Shown here piece by piece: positions 34,880 through 44,141 of a DNA stretch of 64,000 nucleotides; the stretch's first letter is position 1, and each line of letters starts with the position of its first letter. The notes below the pieces were generated by a model, which searched no databases, was not told the DNA's origin, and was given only the letters and a program-made list of their open reading frames with translations. Source of the stretch: Streptomyces sp. AC1-42W (lineage in GTDB: Bacteria; Actinomycetota; Actinomycetes; Streptomycetales; Streptomycetaceae); assembly GCF_003248355.1 (NCBI RefSeq), contig NZ_QKWY01000001.1, positions 2,190,001 through 2,254,000 on the forward strand, given 5' to 3'. The position numbers and the translations under genes are program-made.

Positions 34880-36595
34880 GTGACGACCATCACCCCCGAT
34901 CCAGGGAACCGGAACGAGAACGTCCGTTCCGCCGCACCCTCACTTCGCGAGAGGCCGGGTGCGCCCGGTACGCTCACCGCCGTGCCCCACGCTGAACAGT
35001 CCCGAACGACCCAGAAGGACGCGCCTGTGAACTATCCGGGAGCGCCCCGCCCGGACCGGCTGCGGCCGACCTCCCTCGTCACACTGGCCGAGCGGCTGGG
35101 AATCGAACCACCCGGCACCGGTGACGTCACCGGCATCACCCACGACTCCCGCGCCGTGCGCCCCGGAGACCTCTACGCGGCCCTGCCCGGCGCCCGCCTG
35201 CACGGCGCCGACTTCGCCGCCCAGGCGGCCGGGCTCGGCGCCGCCGCCATCCTCACCGACCCCTCCGGCGCCGAACGCGCCCGCGCCACCGGGGTACCGG
35301 TCCTGGTCACCGAAGAACCGCGCGCCCGGATGGGTGACCTCGCGGCCGAGATCTACGGAAGGCCCGGCACCGGACTCCTGCGGATCGGCATCACCGGCAC
35401 GTCCGGCAAGACCACCACCGCCTACCTCGTCGAGGGCGGCTTCCGGGGCGCCGGCCGCGCCACCGGACTCATCGGCACCGTGGAGATGCGGATCGGCGAC
35501 GAGCGCATCAAGTCCGAGCGCACCACGCCCGAGGCCACCGACCTGCAGGCCCTGCTCGCCGTCATGCGCGAACGCGGCGTGGACGCCGTCACCATGGAGG
35601 TCTCCAGCCACGCGCTGGTCCTCGGCCGGGTCGACGGCTGCGTCTTCGACATCGCCGTCTTCAACAACCTCAGCCCGGAGCACATGGAGTTCCACTCCGG
35701 TATGGAGGACTACTTCCAGGCCAAGGCGCAGCTGTTCACGCCCCGGCTCAGCAGGCGGGGCGTCGTCAACTACGACGACGCGTACGGCCGCAGGCTCGTC
35801 ACCGAGGCGGCCGTGCCGGTCACGACCTTCTCCGCCGAGGGCCACCCGGACGCCGACTGGCGCGCCGAGGACGTCGTCGTCGGGCCGCTCGGCTCCACGT
35901 TCACCGTCGTCGGCCCGCAGGGCGAACGGGCCGCCGCCAAGGCCCCGCTGCCCGGCCCGTTCAACGTCGCCAACACCCTGGCCGCGATCGTCACCCTCGC
36001 CGTCGCCGGCATCGACCCGCAGACCGCGGCCGACGGCGTCGGCGCCGTACCGGGCGTGCCCGGACGGCTGGAGCGGGTCGACGCCGGACAGCCCTACCTC
36101 GCGCTCGTCGACTACGCGCACAAGACCGACGCCGTCGAATCCGTGCTGCGCGCCCTGCGCAAGGTCACCAAGGGCCGGCTGCACATCGTCCTCGGCTGCG
36201 GCGGCGACCGCGACACCACCAAGCGCGGCCCGATGGGCGCGGCGGCGGCCCGGCTCGCCGACACCGCCGTACTGACCTCCGACAACCCCCGCTCCGAGGA
36301 CCCCCTCGGCATCCTCGCCGCCATGCTGGCCGGCGCCGCCGAGGTGCCCGTCCACGAACGCGGGGACGTCCTCGTCGACGCGGACCGGGCCGCGGCCGTC
36401 GCGGCCGCGGTGAGCCGCGCCGAGCCCGGCGACACCGTGCTCGTCGCCGGCAAGGGCCACGAGCAGGGCCAGGACGTCCACGGCGTCGTCCGCCCCTTCG
36501 ACGACCGGGTCGTCCTGCGCGAGGCCATCGAACGGACCCTGGGGCACGGCGCCGGCCCCGCCGCCTCCCACCACGAGAACAACAGTCAGGGATGA
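34880..36595 (+). CDS. murE: UDP-MurNAc-tripeptide synthetase MurE
   Basis: Adds diaminopimelate to UDP-MurNAc-L-Ala-D-Glu in the cytoplasm; the Streptomyces substrate is LL-DAP. 571 aa with ATP loop GITGTSGKTTTAYL, TTPEATDL, the carbamylated-lysine region EVSSHALVLGRV, HMEFHSGMEDYFQAKAQLF, and the diaminopimelate-selecting DNPR motif in TSDNPRSEDP. The GTG at 34880 has GGAG upstream. An in-frame GTG at 34982 preceded by TACGCT could give a 34-aa shorter product from an internal leaderless promoter, and the conserved domain starts only after that point. Confidence 0.95.
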   Translation: MTTITPDPGNRNENVRSAAPSLRERPGAPGTLTAVPHAEQSRTTQKDAPVNYPGAPRPDRLRPTSLVTLAERLGIEPPGTGDVTGITHDSRAVRPGDLYAALPGARLHGADFAAQAAGLGAAAILTDPSGAERARATGVPVLVTEEPRARMGDLAAEIYGRPGTGLLRIGITGTSGKTTTAYLVEGGFRGAGRATGLIGTVEMRIGDERIKSERTTPEATDLQALLAVMRERGVDAVTMEVSSHALVLGRVDGCVFDIAVFNNLSPEHMEFHSGMEDYFQAKAQLFTPRLSRRGVVNYDDAYGRRLVTEAAVPVTTFSAEGHPDADWRAEDVVVGPLGSTFTVVGPQGERAAAKAPLPGPFNVANTLAAIVTLAVAGIDPQTAADGVGAVPGVPGRLERVDAGQPYLALVDYAHKTDAVESVLRALRKVTKGRLHIVLGCGGDRDTTKRGPMGAAAARLADTAVLTSDNPRSEDPLGILAAMLAGAAEVPVHERGDVLVDADRAAAVAAAVSRAEPGDTVLVAGKGHEQGQDVHGVVRPFDDRVVLREAIERTLGHGAGPAASHHENNSQG

Positions 36596-36599
36596 CCAA

Positions 36600-38006
36600 G
36601 TGATCGCCCTTACCCTCGCCGAGATCGCCGAAATCGTCGGCGGGCAGACACACGACATACCGGATCGGTCGGTGACCGTCGGCGGACCCGTCGTCATCGA
36701 CTCCCGCAAGGTGACGCCCGGCAGCCTCTTCGTCGCCTTCGCCGGCGAGCGGGCCGACGGCCACGACTACGCCGCGCGCGCCGTCGAGGCGGGCGCGGCC
36801 CTCGTCCTGGCCACCCGCCCCGTCGGCGTGCCCGCCATCGTCGTGGACGACGTCGTGGCCGCCCTCGGCGCGCTCGCCCGCGCCGTCGTCGGCCGCCTCG
36901 GCGCCACCGTCGTCGCCCTCACCGGCTCCGCGGGCAAGACCTCCACCAAGGACCTCATCGCGCAGCTCCTGGAGCGCAAGGGGCCCACCGTCTACCCGGA
37001 GGGCAACCTCAACAACGAGATCGGCCTGCCGCTCACCGCGCTGCGCGCCACCGACGAGACCCGGCACCTGGTCCTCGAAATGGGCGCCCGCTACATCGGG
37101 GACATCCGCTACCTCACCGGACTCGTCCCCCCGCGCATCGGCCTCGTGCTCAACGTCGGCAGCGCCCACATCGGCGAGTTCGGCGGCAAGGAGCAGATCG
37201 CGCTGGCCAAGGGCGAGATGGTCGAGTCGCTGCCCGCGGACGGCGTCGCCGTGCTCAACGCCGACGACCCTCTGGTTCGCGCCATGTCCTCCCGTACCCG
37301 GGCCCGTGTGGTGCTCTTCGGCGAAGCCGCGGATGCGGACGTACGGGGCGAAGCCGTACGCCTCACCGAGGACGGACGCCCCGCGTTCCGTCTCCACACA
37401 CCCACCGGGTGCAGCGAGGTGACCATGCGCCTGTACGGTGAGCACCACGTGTCGAACGCGCTCGCCGCGGCCGCCGTCGCCCATGAGCTGGGCCTGTCCG
37501 CAGACGAGATCGCCGAAGGGCTCTCCGAGGCGGGCACCCTCTCCCGCTGGCGCATGGAGGTCACCGAGCGTCCGGACGGCGTGACGTTCGTCAATGACGC
37601 CTACAACGCCAACCCCGAATCCATGAAGGCCGCGCTGCGCGCTCTGGCCGCCATGGGGAAGGGGCGTCGTACGTGGGCGGTGCTCGGCCTGATGGCCGAG
37701 CTCGGCGACGCCTCGCTCGCCGAGCACGACGCGGTCGGACGGCTCGCCGTCCGGCTCAACGTCAGCAAGCTCGTCGCGGTCGGGGGCAGAGAGGCCTCCT
37801 GGCTGCAACTGGGCGCATACAACGAGGGTTCGTGGGGTGAGGAGTCGGTGCACGTGTCCGACGCACAGGCTGCCGTCGACCTGTTGCGCAGGGAACTGCG
37901 CCCGGGTGACGTGGTGCTGGTGAAGGCGTCCCGGTCGGTCGGCCTGGAACAGGTGGTCACCGCACTGCTGGAGAACGCGACCGAGGGCGAGGTCGCGGGC
38001 CGATGA
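36600..38006 (+). CDS. murF: UDP-MurNAc-pentapeptide synthetase MurF
   Basis: Ligates D-Ala-D-Ala to the UDP-MurNAc-tripeptide, completing the cytoplasmic pentapeptide precursor. 468 aa with the Mur ligase domains: VVIDSRKVTPGSLF at the N terminus, ATP loop ALTGSAGKTSTKDL, EGNLNNEIGLPLT, EMGARYIGDIRYL and the C-terminal FVNDAYNANPESMKAAL. GTG start 4 bases after the murE stop; the stop overlaps the mraY start (ATGA). Confidence 0.97.
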   Translation: MIALTLAEIAEIVGGQTHDIPDRSVTVGGPVVIDSRKVTPGSLFVAFAGERADGHDYAARAVEAGAALVLATRPVGVPAIVVDDVVAALGALARAVVGRLGATVVALTGSAGKTSTKDLIAQLLERKGPTVYPEGNLNNEIGLPLTALRATDETRHLVLEMGARYIGDIRYLTGLVPPRIGLVLNVGSAHIGEFGGKEQIALAKGEMVESLPADGVAVLNADDPLVRAMSSRTRARVVLFGEAADADVRGEAVRLTEDGRPAFRLHTPTGCSEVTMRLYGEHHVSNALAAAAVAHELGLSADEIAEGLSEAGTLSRWRMEVTERPDGVTFVNDAYNANPESMKAALRALAAMGKGRRTWAVLGLMAELGDASLAEHDAVGRLAVRLNVSKLVAVGGREASWLQLGAYNEGSWGEESVHVSDAQAAVDLLRRELRPGDVVLVKASRSVGLEQVVTALLENATEGEVAGR

Positions 38007-39073
38007 GGCAGATCCTCTTCGCGGGAGCCATCGGGCTCTTCCTGACCCTGATCGGCACGCCGCTGCTGATCAAGCTCCTGGCCCGCAAGGGATACGGGCA
38101 GTTCATCCGGGACGACGGCCCGCGCACCCACGGGTCCAAGAAGGGCACGCCCACGATGGGCGGCATCGCCTTCATCCTGGCGACGATCATCGCGTACATC
38201 CTGGCGAAGGTGATCACCGGGGAGGAGATGCGCTTCTCCGGTGTGCTGGTCCTCTTCCTGATGGCCGGCATGGGACTCGTCGGCTTCCTCGACGACTACA
38301 TCAAGATCGTCAAGCAGCGCTCGCTCGGTCTGCGGGCCAAGGCGAAGATGGCCGGCCAGCTGATAGTCGGGATCGCCTTCGCGGTGCTCTCGCTCCAGTT
38401 CGCCGACGCCCGCGGCAACACCCCGGCCTCCGACAAGCTCTCGTTCGTCGAGGACTTCGGCTGGTCGATCGGCCCGGTGCTCTTCGTCGTCTGGGCGCTG
38501 TTCATGATCCTCGCCATGTCCAACGGCGTGAACCTGACGGACGGTCTGGACGGCCTGGCCACCGGTGCCTCGGTGATGGTCTTCGGCGCGTACACCTTCA
38601 TCGGGCTCTGGCAGTTCCAGGAGTCCTGCGCCAACGCCGCCACCCTCACCAACCCGAGCGCCTGCTTCGAGGTGCGCGACCCGCTCGACCTCGCCGTCGT
38701 GGCCTCCGCGCTGATGGGCTCCTGCTTCGGCTTCCTGTGGTGGAACACCTCGCCGGCCAAGATCTTCATGGGGGACACCGGCTCGCTCGCCCTCGGCGGC
38801 GCGCTCGCCGGCCTCGCGATCTGCTCGCGCACCGAGTTCCTGATGGCGATCCTCGGCGGCCTCTTCGTGATGATCACGATGTCCGTCGTCATCCAGGTCG
38901 GCTCGTTCAAGATGACCGGCAAGCGCGTCTTCCGGATGGCCCCCCTCCAGCACCACTTCGAACTCAAGGGGTGGTCCGAAGTCCTTGTCGTGGTCCGCTT
39001 CTGGATCATCCAGGGCATGTGCGTCATCGTCGGACTCGGCCTCTTCTACGCAGGATGGGCAGCCAAGAAGTGA
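38003..39073 (+). CDS. mraY: Phospho-MurNAc-pentapeptide translocase MraY
   Basis: Integral membrane enzyme that transfers phospho-MurNAc-pentapeptide to undecaprenyl phosphate to form lipid I. 356 aa with about ten transmembrane helices. Catalytic acidic motifs are GFLDDYIKI, NGVNLTDGLDGLATG and FMGDTGSLALGG, followed by the HHFELKGWSE loop near the C terminus. Overlaps murF and murD by 4 bases each, so the three genes are coupled. Confidence 0.97.
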   Translation: MRQILFAGAIGLFLTLIGTPLLIKLLARKGYGQFIRDDGPRTHGSKKGTPTMGGIAFILATIIAYILAKVITGEEMRFSGVLVLFLMAGMGLVGFLDDYIKIVKQRSLGLRAKAKMAGQLIVGIAFAVLSLQFADARGNTPASDKLSFVEDFGWSIGPVLFVVWALFMILAMSNGVNLTDGLDGLATGASVMVFGAYTFIGLWQFQESCANAATLTNPSACFEVRDPLDLAVVASALMGSCFGFLWWNTSPAKIFMGDTGSLALGGALAGLAICSRTEFLMAILGGLFVMITMSVVIQVGSFKMTGKRVFRMAPLQHHFELKGWSEVLVVVRFWIIQGMCVIVGLGLFYAGWAAKK

Positions 39074-40497
39074 GCAAAGCGGACTGGCAGGGCAAGCACG
39101 TCACGGTCGCCGGCCTCGGGGTCTCCGGAATCCCGGCCGCCCGTGTCCTGCACGGCCTCGGCGCCGTCGTCACCGTGGTCAACGACGGGGACGACGAGCG
39201 CTCCCGCGCCCAGGCCGCCGAGCTGGAGGCGCAGGGCATCGCCGTACGCCTCGGCGACGGCGACACCCTGCCCCCGTCCACCGAACTCGTCGTCACCGCC
39301 CCCGGCTGGAAGCCCGGCAAGCCGCTGTTCGCCGCGGCCGCCGACGCGGGCGTCCCGGTCTGGGGCGACGTCGAACTCGCCTGGCGGCTGCGCGGCCTGG
39401 ACGGCCGGGAGCCCGCCCCCTGGCTCGCGGTCACCGGCACCAACGGCAAGACCACGACCGTCCGGATGCTGGCCGCCATCCTGGAGGCCGCCGGGCTGCG
39501 CACCGCCGCCGTCGGCAACATCGGCGTCTCCCTGCTGGACGCCGTCCTCGGCGAGGAGACGTACGACGTGCTCGCCGTCGAACTCTCCAGCTACCAGCTG
39601 CACTGGGCGCCCTCGCCGCGCGCCCACTCCGGGGCCGTCCTCAACCTGGCCCCGGACCACCTCGACTGGCACGGCTCCATGGCGGCGTACGCGGCCGACA
39701 AGGGCCGGATCTATGAGGGCAACACGGTCGCCTGCGTCTACAACGCGGCCGACCCGGCCACCGAGGACCTGGTGCGCGAGGCGGACGTCGAGGAGGGCTG
39801 CCGGGCCATCGGCTTCACCCTCGGCGCGCCGGGGCCCTCGCAACTCGGCGTCGTGGACGGCATCCTCGTGGACCGCGCGTTCGTGAAGAACCGCCAGAAG
39901 CAGGCCCAGGAACTGGCCGAGGTCGCCGACGTCAACCCGCCGGTCCCGCACAACGTCGCCAACGCCCTGGCCGCCGCCGCCCTGGCCCGCGCCTTCGGCG
40001 TCGCACCCGCCGCCGTGCGCGACGGACTGCGCGCCTTCCGCCCCGACCCGCACCGCATCGAGCACGTCGCGGACGTCGACGGGGTCGCGTACGTGGACGA
40101 CTCCAAGGCCACCAACACGCACGCCGCCGAGGCCTCGCTCGCCGCCTACGACTCCATCGTCTGGATCGCCGGCGGGCTCGCCAAGGGCGCCACCTTCGAC
40201 GAGCTGGTGACCGGCTGCGCCGGGCGGCTGCGGGGCGTCGTGCTGATGGGCGCGGACCGGGCCCTGATCCGCGAAGCCCTGACGCGACACGCCCCCGAGG
40301 TCCCGGTGGTCGACCTCGACCGGACCGACACTGGGGCGATGTCCGAGGCGGTCCGCGAGGCGGCACGGCTCGCCCGGCCGGGAGACACCGTACTGATGGC
40401 CCCGGCCTGTGCCTCCATGGACATGTTCGTCAACTACAACAAGCGGGGCGAGGCCTTCGCGGACGCCGTCCGCGCACGCGCCGCCGACAGCGCCTGA
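39070..40497 (+). CDS. murD: UDP-MurNAc-L-Ala D-glutamate ligase MurD
   Basis: Adds D-glutamate to UDP-MurNAc-L-Ala. 475 aa; N-terminal uracil-binding Rossmann segment VTVAGLGVSGIPAARVL, ATP loop VTGTNGKTTTVRM, NIGVSLLDAV, AVELSSYQLHWAPS, LNLAPDHLDWHGSM and the C-terminal VDDSKATNTHAAEASL. The GTG at 39070 overlaps the mraY stop. A 10-bp hairpin lies in the 86 bases before ftsW. Confidence 0.97.
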   Translation: MSKADWQGKHVTVAGLGVSGIPAARVLHGLGAVVTVVNDGDDERSRAQAAELEAQGIAVRLGDGDTLPPSTELVVTAPGWKPGKPLFAAAADAGVPVWGDVELAWRLRGLDGREPAPWLAVTGTNGKTTTVRMLAAILEAAGLRTAAVGNIGVSLLDAVLGEETYDVLAVELSSYQLHWAPSPRAHSGAVLNLAPDHLDWHGSMAAYAADKGRIYEGNTVACVYNAADPATEDLVREADVEEGCRAIGFTLGAPGPSQLGVVDGILVDRAFVKNRQKQAQELAEVADVNPPVPHNVANALAAAALARAFGVAPAAVRDGLRAFRPDPHRIEHVADVDGVAYVDDSKATNTHAAEASLAAYDSIVWIAGGLAKGATFDELVTGCAGRLRGVVLMGADRALIREALTRHAPEVPVVDLDRTDTGAMSEAVREAARLARPGDTVLMAPACASMDMFVNYNKRGEAFADAVRARAADSA

Positions 40498-40519
40498 CGG
40501 GCCCGGCCGCCGCGCCGCA

Positions 40520-40545
40520 CCGCCCCGGCCCACACGCCGGGGCGG
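40520..40545 (+). terminator. Hairpin between murD and ftsW
   Basis: A perfect 10-bp stem (40520-40529 with 40536-40545) and a 6-base loop, with no T-tract, lies in the only sizeable gap of the mur part of the cluster. It could be a partial terminator or an RNA processing/stability element. Confidence 0.45.
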
Positions 40546-40583
40546 GTGAGCCCCTGGGCACGAGCAGTGGAGGGGACAGGGAC

Positions 40584-41918
40584 ATGCCGGCCGAAGAGAG
40601 CGTGCGGGTGCGGCCCGCTGCCAAGGCCCGGCGGCCCGCGGCGGTGCGGGCCCGGAGCACGGGCGGTCCCCGCAGCCCGCGCGGCGGGGGAGCGCGGCGG
40701 CTGTACGAGCGGGCCCGGCGGGCCTGGGACCGCCCGCTGACGGCGTACTACGTCATCCTCGGCGCCGGACTCCTGATCACCGTGCTCGGCCTGGTGATGG
40801 TCTACTCCGCCTCGATGATCAAGGCGCTGGAACTCGGCAAGCCCGGCACCTACTTCTTCCGCAAGCAGTTCCTGGCCGCCGTGATCGGGGCCGGGCTGAT
40901 GGCGATGGCCGCCCGGATGCCGGTCAAGCTGCACCGCGCGCTGTCCTACCCGCTGCTCCTGGGCACCGTCTTCCTGATGGTGCTGGTCCAGGTGCCGGGG
41001 ATAGGGATGTCGGTCAACGGCAACCGCAACTGGCTCTACCTCGGCGGGCCCTTCCAGCTCCAGCCCAGCGAGTTCGGCAAGCTGGCCCTGGTGCTGTGGG
41101 GGGCCGATCTGCTCGCCCGCAAGCAGGACAGGCGGCTGCTGACCCAGTGGAAGCACATGCTGGTGCCGCTGGTCCCGGTCGCCTTCATGCTGCTCGGACT
41201 CATCATGCTCGGCGGCGACATGGGCACCGCGATCATTCTCACGGCCATCCTGTTCGGGCTGCTCTGGCTGGCCGGGGCGCCCACCCGGCTGTTCGCCGGG
41301 GTGCTGGCCGTCGCGGGACTCATCGGCTTCCTGCTGATCCGGACCAGCCCCAACCGCATGTCCCGGCTGGAGTGCATGGGGGCCGGCGAGCCCGGACCCG
41401 GTGGCTCCTGCTGGCAGGCCGTGCACGGCATCTATGCTCTGGCCTCGGGCGGCTGGTTCGGATCGGGCCTCGGTGCGAGTGTGGAAAAATGGGGACAACT
41501 TCCCGAACCGCACACCGACTTCATCTTCGCCATCACCGGGGAGGAACTGGGGCTGGCGGGGACGCTGTCGGTGCTCGCCCTCTTCGCGGCTCTAGGCTAT
41601 GCGGGTATCCGCGTGGCCGGACGCACGGAGGACCCCTTCGTGAGGTACGCAGCGGGAGGTGTGACCACCTGGATCACGGCGCAGGCCGTGATCAACATCG
41701 GTGCGGTGCTCGGCCTGCTGCCGATCGCCGGTGTCCCGCTCCCGCTGTTCTCCTACGGGGGGTCGGCCCTGCTGCCGACCATGTTCGCCGTCGGGCTCCT
41801 GATCGCGTTCGCGCGGGACGAGCCCGCCGCGAAGGCGGCCCTGGCCGTGCGGAGGCCAGGGGTGAGATGGAAGACGATGAGACGGCGCGTCAAGAAGCGT
41901 CCGTCCGGAGAGCGGTGA
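40584..41918 (+). CDS. ftsW: Septal peptidoglycan polymerase FtsW (SEDS family)
   Basis: 444-aa polytopic SEDS glycosyltransferase working with FtsI at the septum. A basic cytoplasmic N terminus of about 50 residues precedes ten transmembrane helices. Characteristic are VNGNRNWLYLGGPFQLQPSEFGKLALVLW, GGDMGTAIIL, PEPHTDFIFAITGEELGL and the C-terminal PLPLFSYGGSALL. The tail is Arg/Lys-rich. ATG at 40584 with GGAGGGGACAGGG upstream; murG begins 6 bases after the stop. In Streptomyces it is required for efficient sporulation septation. Confidence 0.96.
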   Translation: MPAEESVRVRPAAKARRPAAVRARSTGGPRSPRGGGARRLYERARRAWDRPLTAYYVILGAGLLITVLGLVMVYSASMIKALELGKPGTYFFRKQFLAAVIGAGLMAMAARMPVKLHRALSYPLLLGTVFLMVLVQVPGIGMSVNGNRNWLYLGGPFQLQPSEFGKLALVLWGADLLARKQDRRLLTQWKHMLVPLVPVAFMLLGLIMLGGDMGTAIILTAILFGLLWLAGAPTRLFAGVLAVAGLIGFLLIRTSPNRMSRLECMGAGEPGPGGSCWQAVHGIYALASGGWFGSGLGASVEKWGQLPEPHTDFIFAITGEELGLAGTLSVLALFAALGYAGIRVAGRTEDPFVRYAAGGVTTWITAQAVINIGAVLGLLPIAGVPLPLFSYGGSALLPTMFAVGLLIAFARDEPAAKAALAVRRPGVRWKTMRRRVKKRPSGER

Positions 41919-41924
41919 ATTTCG

Positions 41925-43019
41925 GTGCATGTCGTACTCGCCGGCGGGGGGACCGCCGGCCACATCGAGCCCGCGCTTGCCCTCGCGGACGCCCTGCGCA
42001 GGCAGGACCCGAGCGTGGGGATCACCGCTCTCGGCACGGAGCGGGGACTGGAGACCAGGCTCGTGCCCGAGCGGGGTTACGAACTCGCCCTGATCCCGGC
42101 GGTACCGCTGCCGCGCAAGCCCACCCCCGAACTGATCACCGTTCCGGGCCGGCTGCGCGGCACCATCAAGGCCGCCGAGCAGATCCTGGAACGCACCAGG
42201 GCCGACTGCGTGGTCGGCTTCGGCGGTTACGTGGCCCTGCCGGGCTATCTGGCCGCCAAACGGGCCGGCGTCCCGATCGTGGTCCACGAGGCCAACGCCC
42301 GGCCCGGCCTGGCCAACAAGATCGGCTCCCGGTACGCGCACGGCGTCGCCGTCTCCACCCCGGACAGCAAGCTGCGCGGGGCCCGTTACATCGGCATCCC
42401 GCTCCGCCGCACCATCGCCACCCTCGACCGGGCCTACGTCCGCCCCGAGGCGCGTGCGGCGTTCGGCCTCGACCCCAACCTGCCGACGCTGCTGGTCTCC
42501 GGCGGCTCGCAGGGCGCCCGCCATCTGAACGAGGTGGTGCAGCGCGTCGCCCCGCTGCTCCAGCGCTCCGGCATCCAGATCCTGCACGTGGTCGGACCGA
42601 AGAACGAATTGCCGCGCGTGGACAACATGCCGGGGATGCCCCCCTACATCCCGGTACCGTACGTGGACCGGATGGATCTCGCGTACGCCGCGGCCGACAT
42701 GATGCTCTGCCGCGCGGGCGCGATGACCGTCGCCGAACTCTCCGCCGTCGGACTGCCCGCCGCCTACGTCCCGTTGCCCATCGGCAACGGCGAACAGCGG
42801 CTGAACGCCCAGCCGGTGGTGAACGCCGGCGGCGGTCTGCTGGTGGACGACGCCGCGCTGACCCCGGAGTGGGTGCAGGGCAACGTCCTCCCGGTGCTGT
42901 CCGATCCGCACCGGTTGTATGAAATGTCCCGAGCCGCCGCCGAGTTCGGCCGCCGGGACGCCGACGATCTGCTGGTCGGCATGGTGTACGAGGCGATTGC
43001 CGCACGCCGCAACGCGTGA
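41925..43019 (+). CDS. murG: Lipid II synthase MurG (GlcNAc transferase)
   Basis: Peripheral membrane GT-B glycosyltransferase that adds GlcNAc to lipid I to form lipid II. 364 aa with the N-terminal glycine loop [50 protein letters not shown], the UDP-binding [15 protein letters not shown] and [18 protein letters not shown]. The GTG start is coupled to ftsW. A strong hairpin separates it from ftsQ. Confidence 0.97.
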   Translation: MHVVLAGGGTAGHIEPALALADALRRQDPSVGITALGTERGLETRLVPERGYELALIPAVPLPRKPTPELITVPGRLRGTIKAAEQILERTRADCVVGFGGYVALPGYLAAKRAGVPIVVHEANARPGLANKIGSRYAHGVAVSTPDSKLRGARYIGIPLRRTIATLDRAYVRPEARAAFGLDPNLPTLLVSGGSQGARHLNEVVQRVAPLLQRSGIQILHVVGPKNELPRVDNMPGMPPYIPVPYVDRMDLAYAAADMMLCRAGAMTVAELSAVGLPAAYVPLPIGNGEQRLNAQPVVNAGGGLLVDDAALTPEWVQGNVLPVLSDPHRLYEMSRAAAEFGRRDADDLLVGMVYEAIAARRNA

Positions 43020-43026
43020 GGCGGGC

Positions 43027-43054
43027 GGGTCCGGGGGCGATGGCCCCCGGACCC
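43027..43054 (+). terminator. Hairpin between murG and ftsQ
   Basis: A perfect 12-bp stem (43027-43038 with 43043-43054) and a GATG loop begins 8 bases after the murG stop and ends 17 bases before the ftsQ GTG. It looks like a terminator without a T-tract, or a structure limiting read-through into ftsQZ. Confidence 0.55.
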
Positions 43055-43070
43055 GGCGTAAGGAGCGAGC

Positions 43071-43865
43071 GTGGCCGGACCGACGACCGCCCAGCGCGGC
43101 GCGGGCAAGCAGCAGGACAGCCAGGACCGGCCGCCGCGCCCCGGTGGCGAGGAGCCCCGGATCTCCCGGCGCCGGCTGCTGATCCTGATCGCGGCCGCCG
43201 TGCTGCTGCTCGGCTCCGGAGCCGTCTGGGCGCTGTACGGCTCCTCCTGGCTGCGCACCGAGGACGTCCGGATCACCGGGCTCGGGGTGCTGACCCCGGC
43301 CGAGGTGGAGCGCGCGGCGGCGGTGCCCATGGGGACGCCGCTGGTCTCCGTCGACACCGGCGCGATCGAGCGGCGGTTGCGCCAGAAGTTGCCTCGTATC
43401 GACGAGGTGGATGTCGTTCGCTCATGGCCGCACGGCATCGGTCTTAAAGTGACGGAACGAAAGCCGGTCCTTTTGGTGAAAAAGGGCGGAAAGTTCATTG
43501 AAGTGGACGACGAAGGCATCCGTTTCGCCACGGTGGACAAGGCGCCCGCACGGGTGCCGCTGCTGGAATTGGCCGCCGACCGTTCCCCGAGTCTGCGCCG
43601 TTTCGGTACCGACCGGCTGGTGCGGGAGGCGGTCCGGGTGGCGGGCGACCTTCCGGACGCGGTCGCCAGGGACACCCGGGTCGTGCGGGTGACCTCGTAC
43701 GACGCCATCTCGCTGGAGCTCGGCGGGGATCGCACGGTGATGTGGGGAAGCGGTGAAGCGGGTGCGGCGAAAGCGAAAGTTCTCACCGCTCTCATGAAAG
43801 TCGCCCCCAAAGCGGGACACTTCGACGTGAGTGCGCCCACCGCCCCGGCGGTGTCGGGTGGTTGA
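43071..43865 (+). CDS. ftsQ: Cell division protein FtsQ
   Basis: 264-aa bitopic divisome protein. A Gln/Arg/Pro-rich cytoplasmic N terminus is followed by one transmembrane helix at about 37-57 (RLLILIAAAVLLLGSGAVWALYG), the POTRA domain (LRTEDVRITGLGVLTPAEV, PRIDEVDVVRSWPHGIGLKV) and the FtsQ beta domain ending near the C terminus. GTG start after AAGGAGCGAGC. The 3' half has noticeably lower GC and more A-rich codons (about 43430-43510 and 43740-43815) than its neighbours. Confidence 0.95.
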   Translation: MAGPTTAQRGAGKQQDSQDRPPRPGGEEPRISRRRLLILIAAAVLLLGSGAVWALYGSSWLRTEDVRITGLGVLTPAEVERAAAVPMGTPLVSVDTGAIERRLRQKLPRIDEVDVVRSWPHGIGLKVTERKPVLLVKKGGKFIEVDDEGIRFATVDKAPARVPLLELAADRSPSLRRFGTDRLVREAVRVAGDLPDAVARDTRVVRVTSYDAISLELGGDRTVMWGSGEAGAAKAKVLTALMKVAPKAGHFDVSAPTAPAVSGG

Positions 43866-44141
43866 CGCACATTCGGGCCGGCCAGCACCCTGGTTGGTCA
43901 GCGCTACGGGTGATCACATAGGGTGAAAAGAAAAACGGGAGGTTCGGCGTGTTCGTTGAACGGGCGCCACTTGTCGACTTAGTGTCCTGTTCGGAAGAGT
44001 CCATGAAGCAGACACACTGGTAACCCTAAACTTGAACGTTAGGGTTTGGGTCGGCGTTCGGACCGCCCCAATCGGCATCCGTCGTCGCGGCGTGACCACC
44101 GCCAAGCGACGACACATAACTCGAGGCGAGAGGCCTTCGAC
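43866..44141 (+). promoter_or_regulatory. ftsZ regulatory region
   Basis: 276 bases with the lowest GC content of the cluster. Streptomyces ftsZ is known to have several promoters here, at least one developmentally induced. A GACAC core (44011-44015), the motif recognised by WhiA, a known activator of ftsZ, is visible, followed by the inverted repeat at 44022-44046. I cannot assign individual -10/-35 pairs with confidence. Confidence 0.6.
44022..44046. repeat. Inverted repeat upstream of ftsZ
   Basis: AACCCTAA and TTAGGGTT, perfect 8-base arms, are separated by nine bases and end 95 bases before the ftsZ start. Being AT-rich and promoter-proximal it looks like a protein-binding site or a 5' UTR structure, not a terminator. 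Confidence 0.6.

Noticed and set aside
44003..44023. Six-codon frame MKQTHW upstream of ftsZ as a Trp leader peptide
   Set aside because: No RBS, no terminator following it and no logical link to tryptophan.
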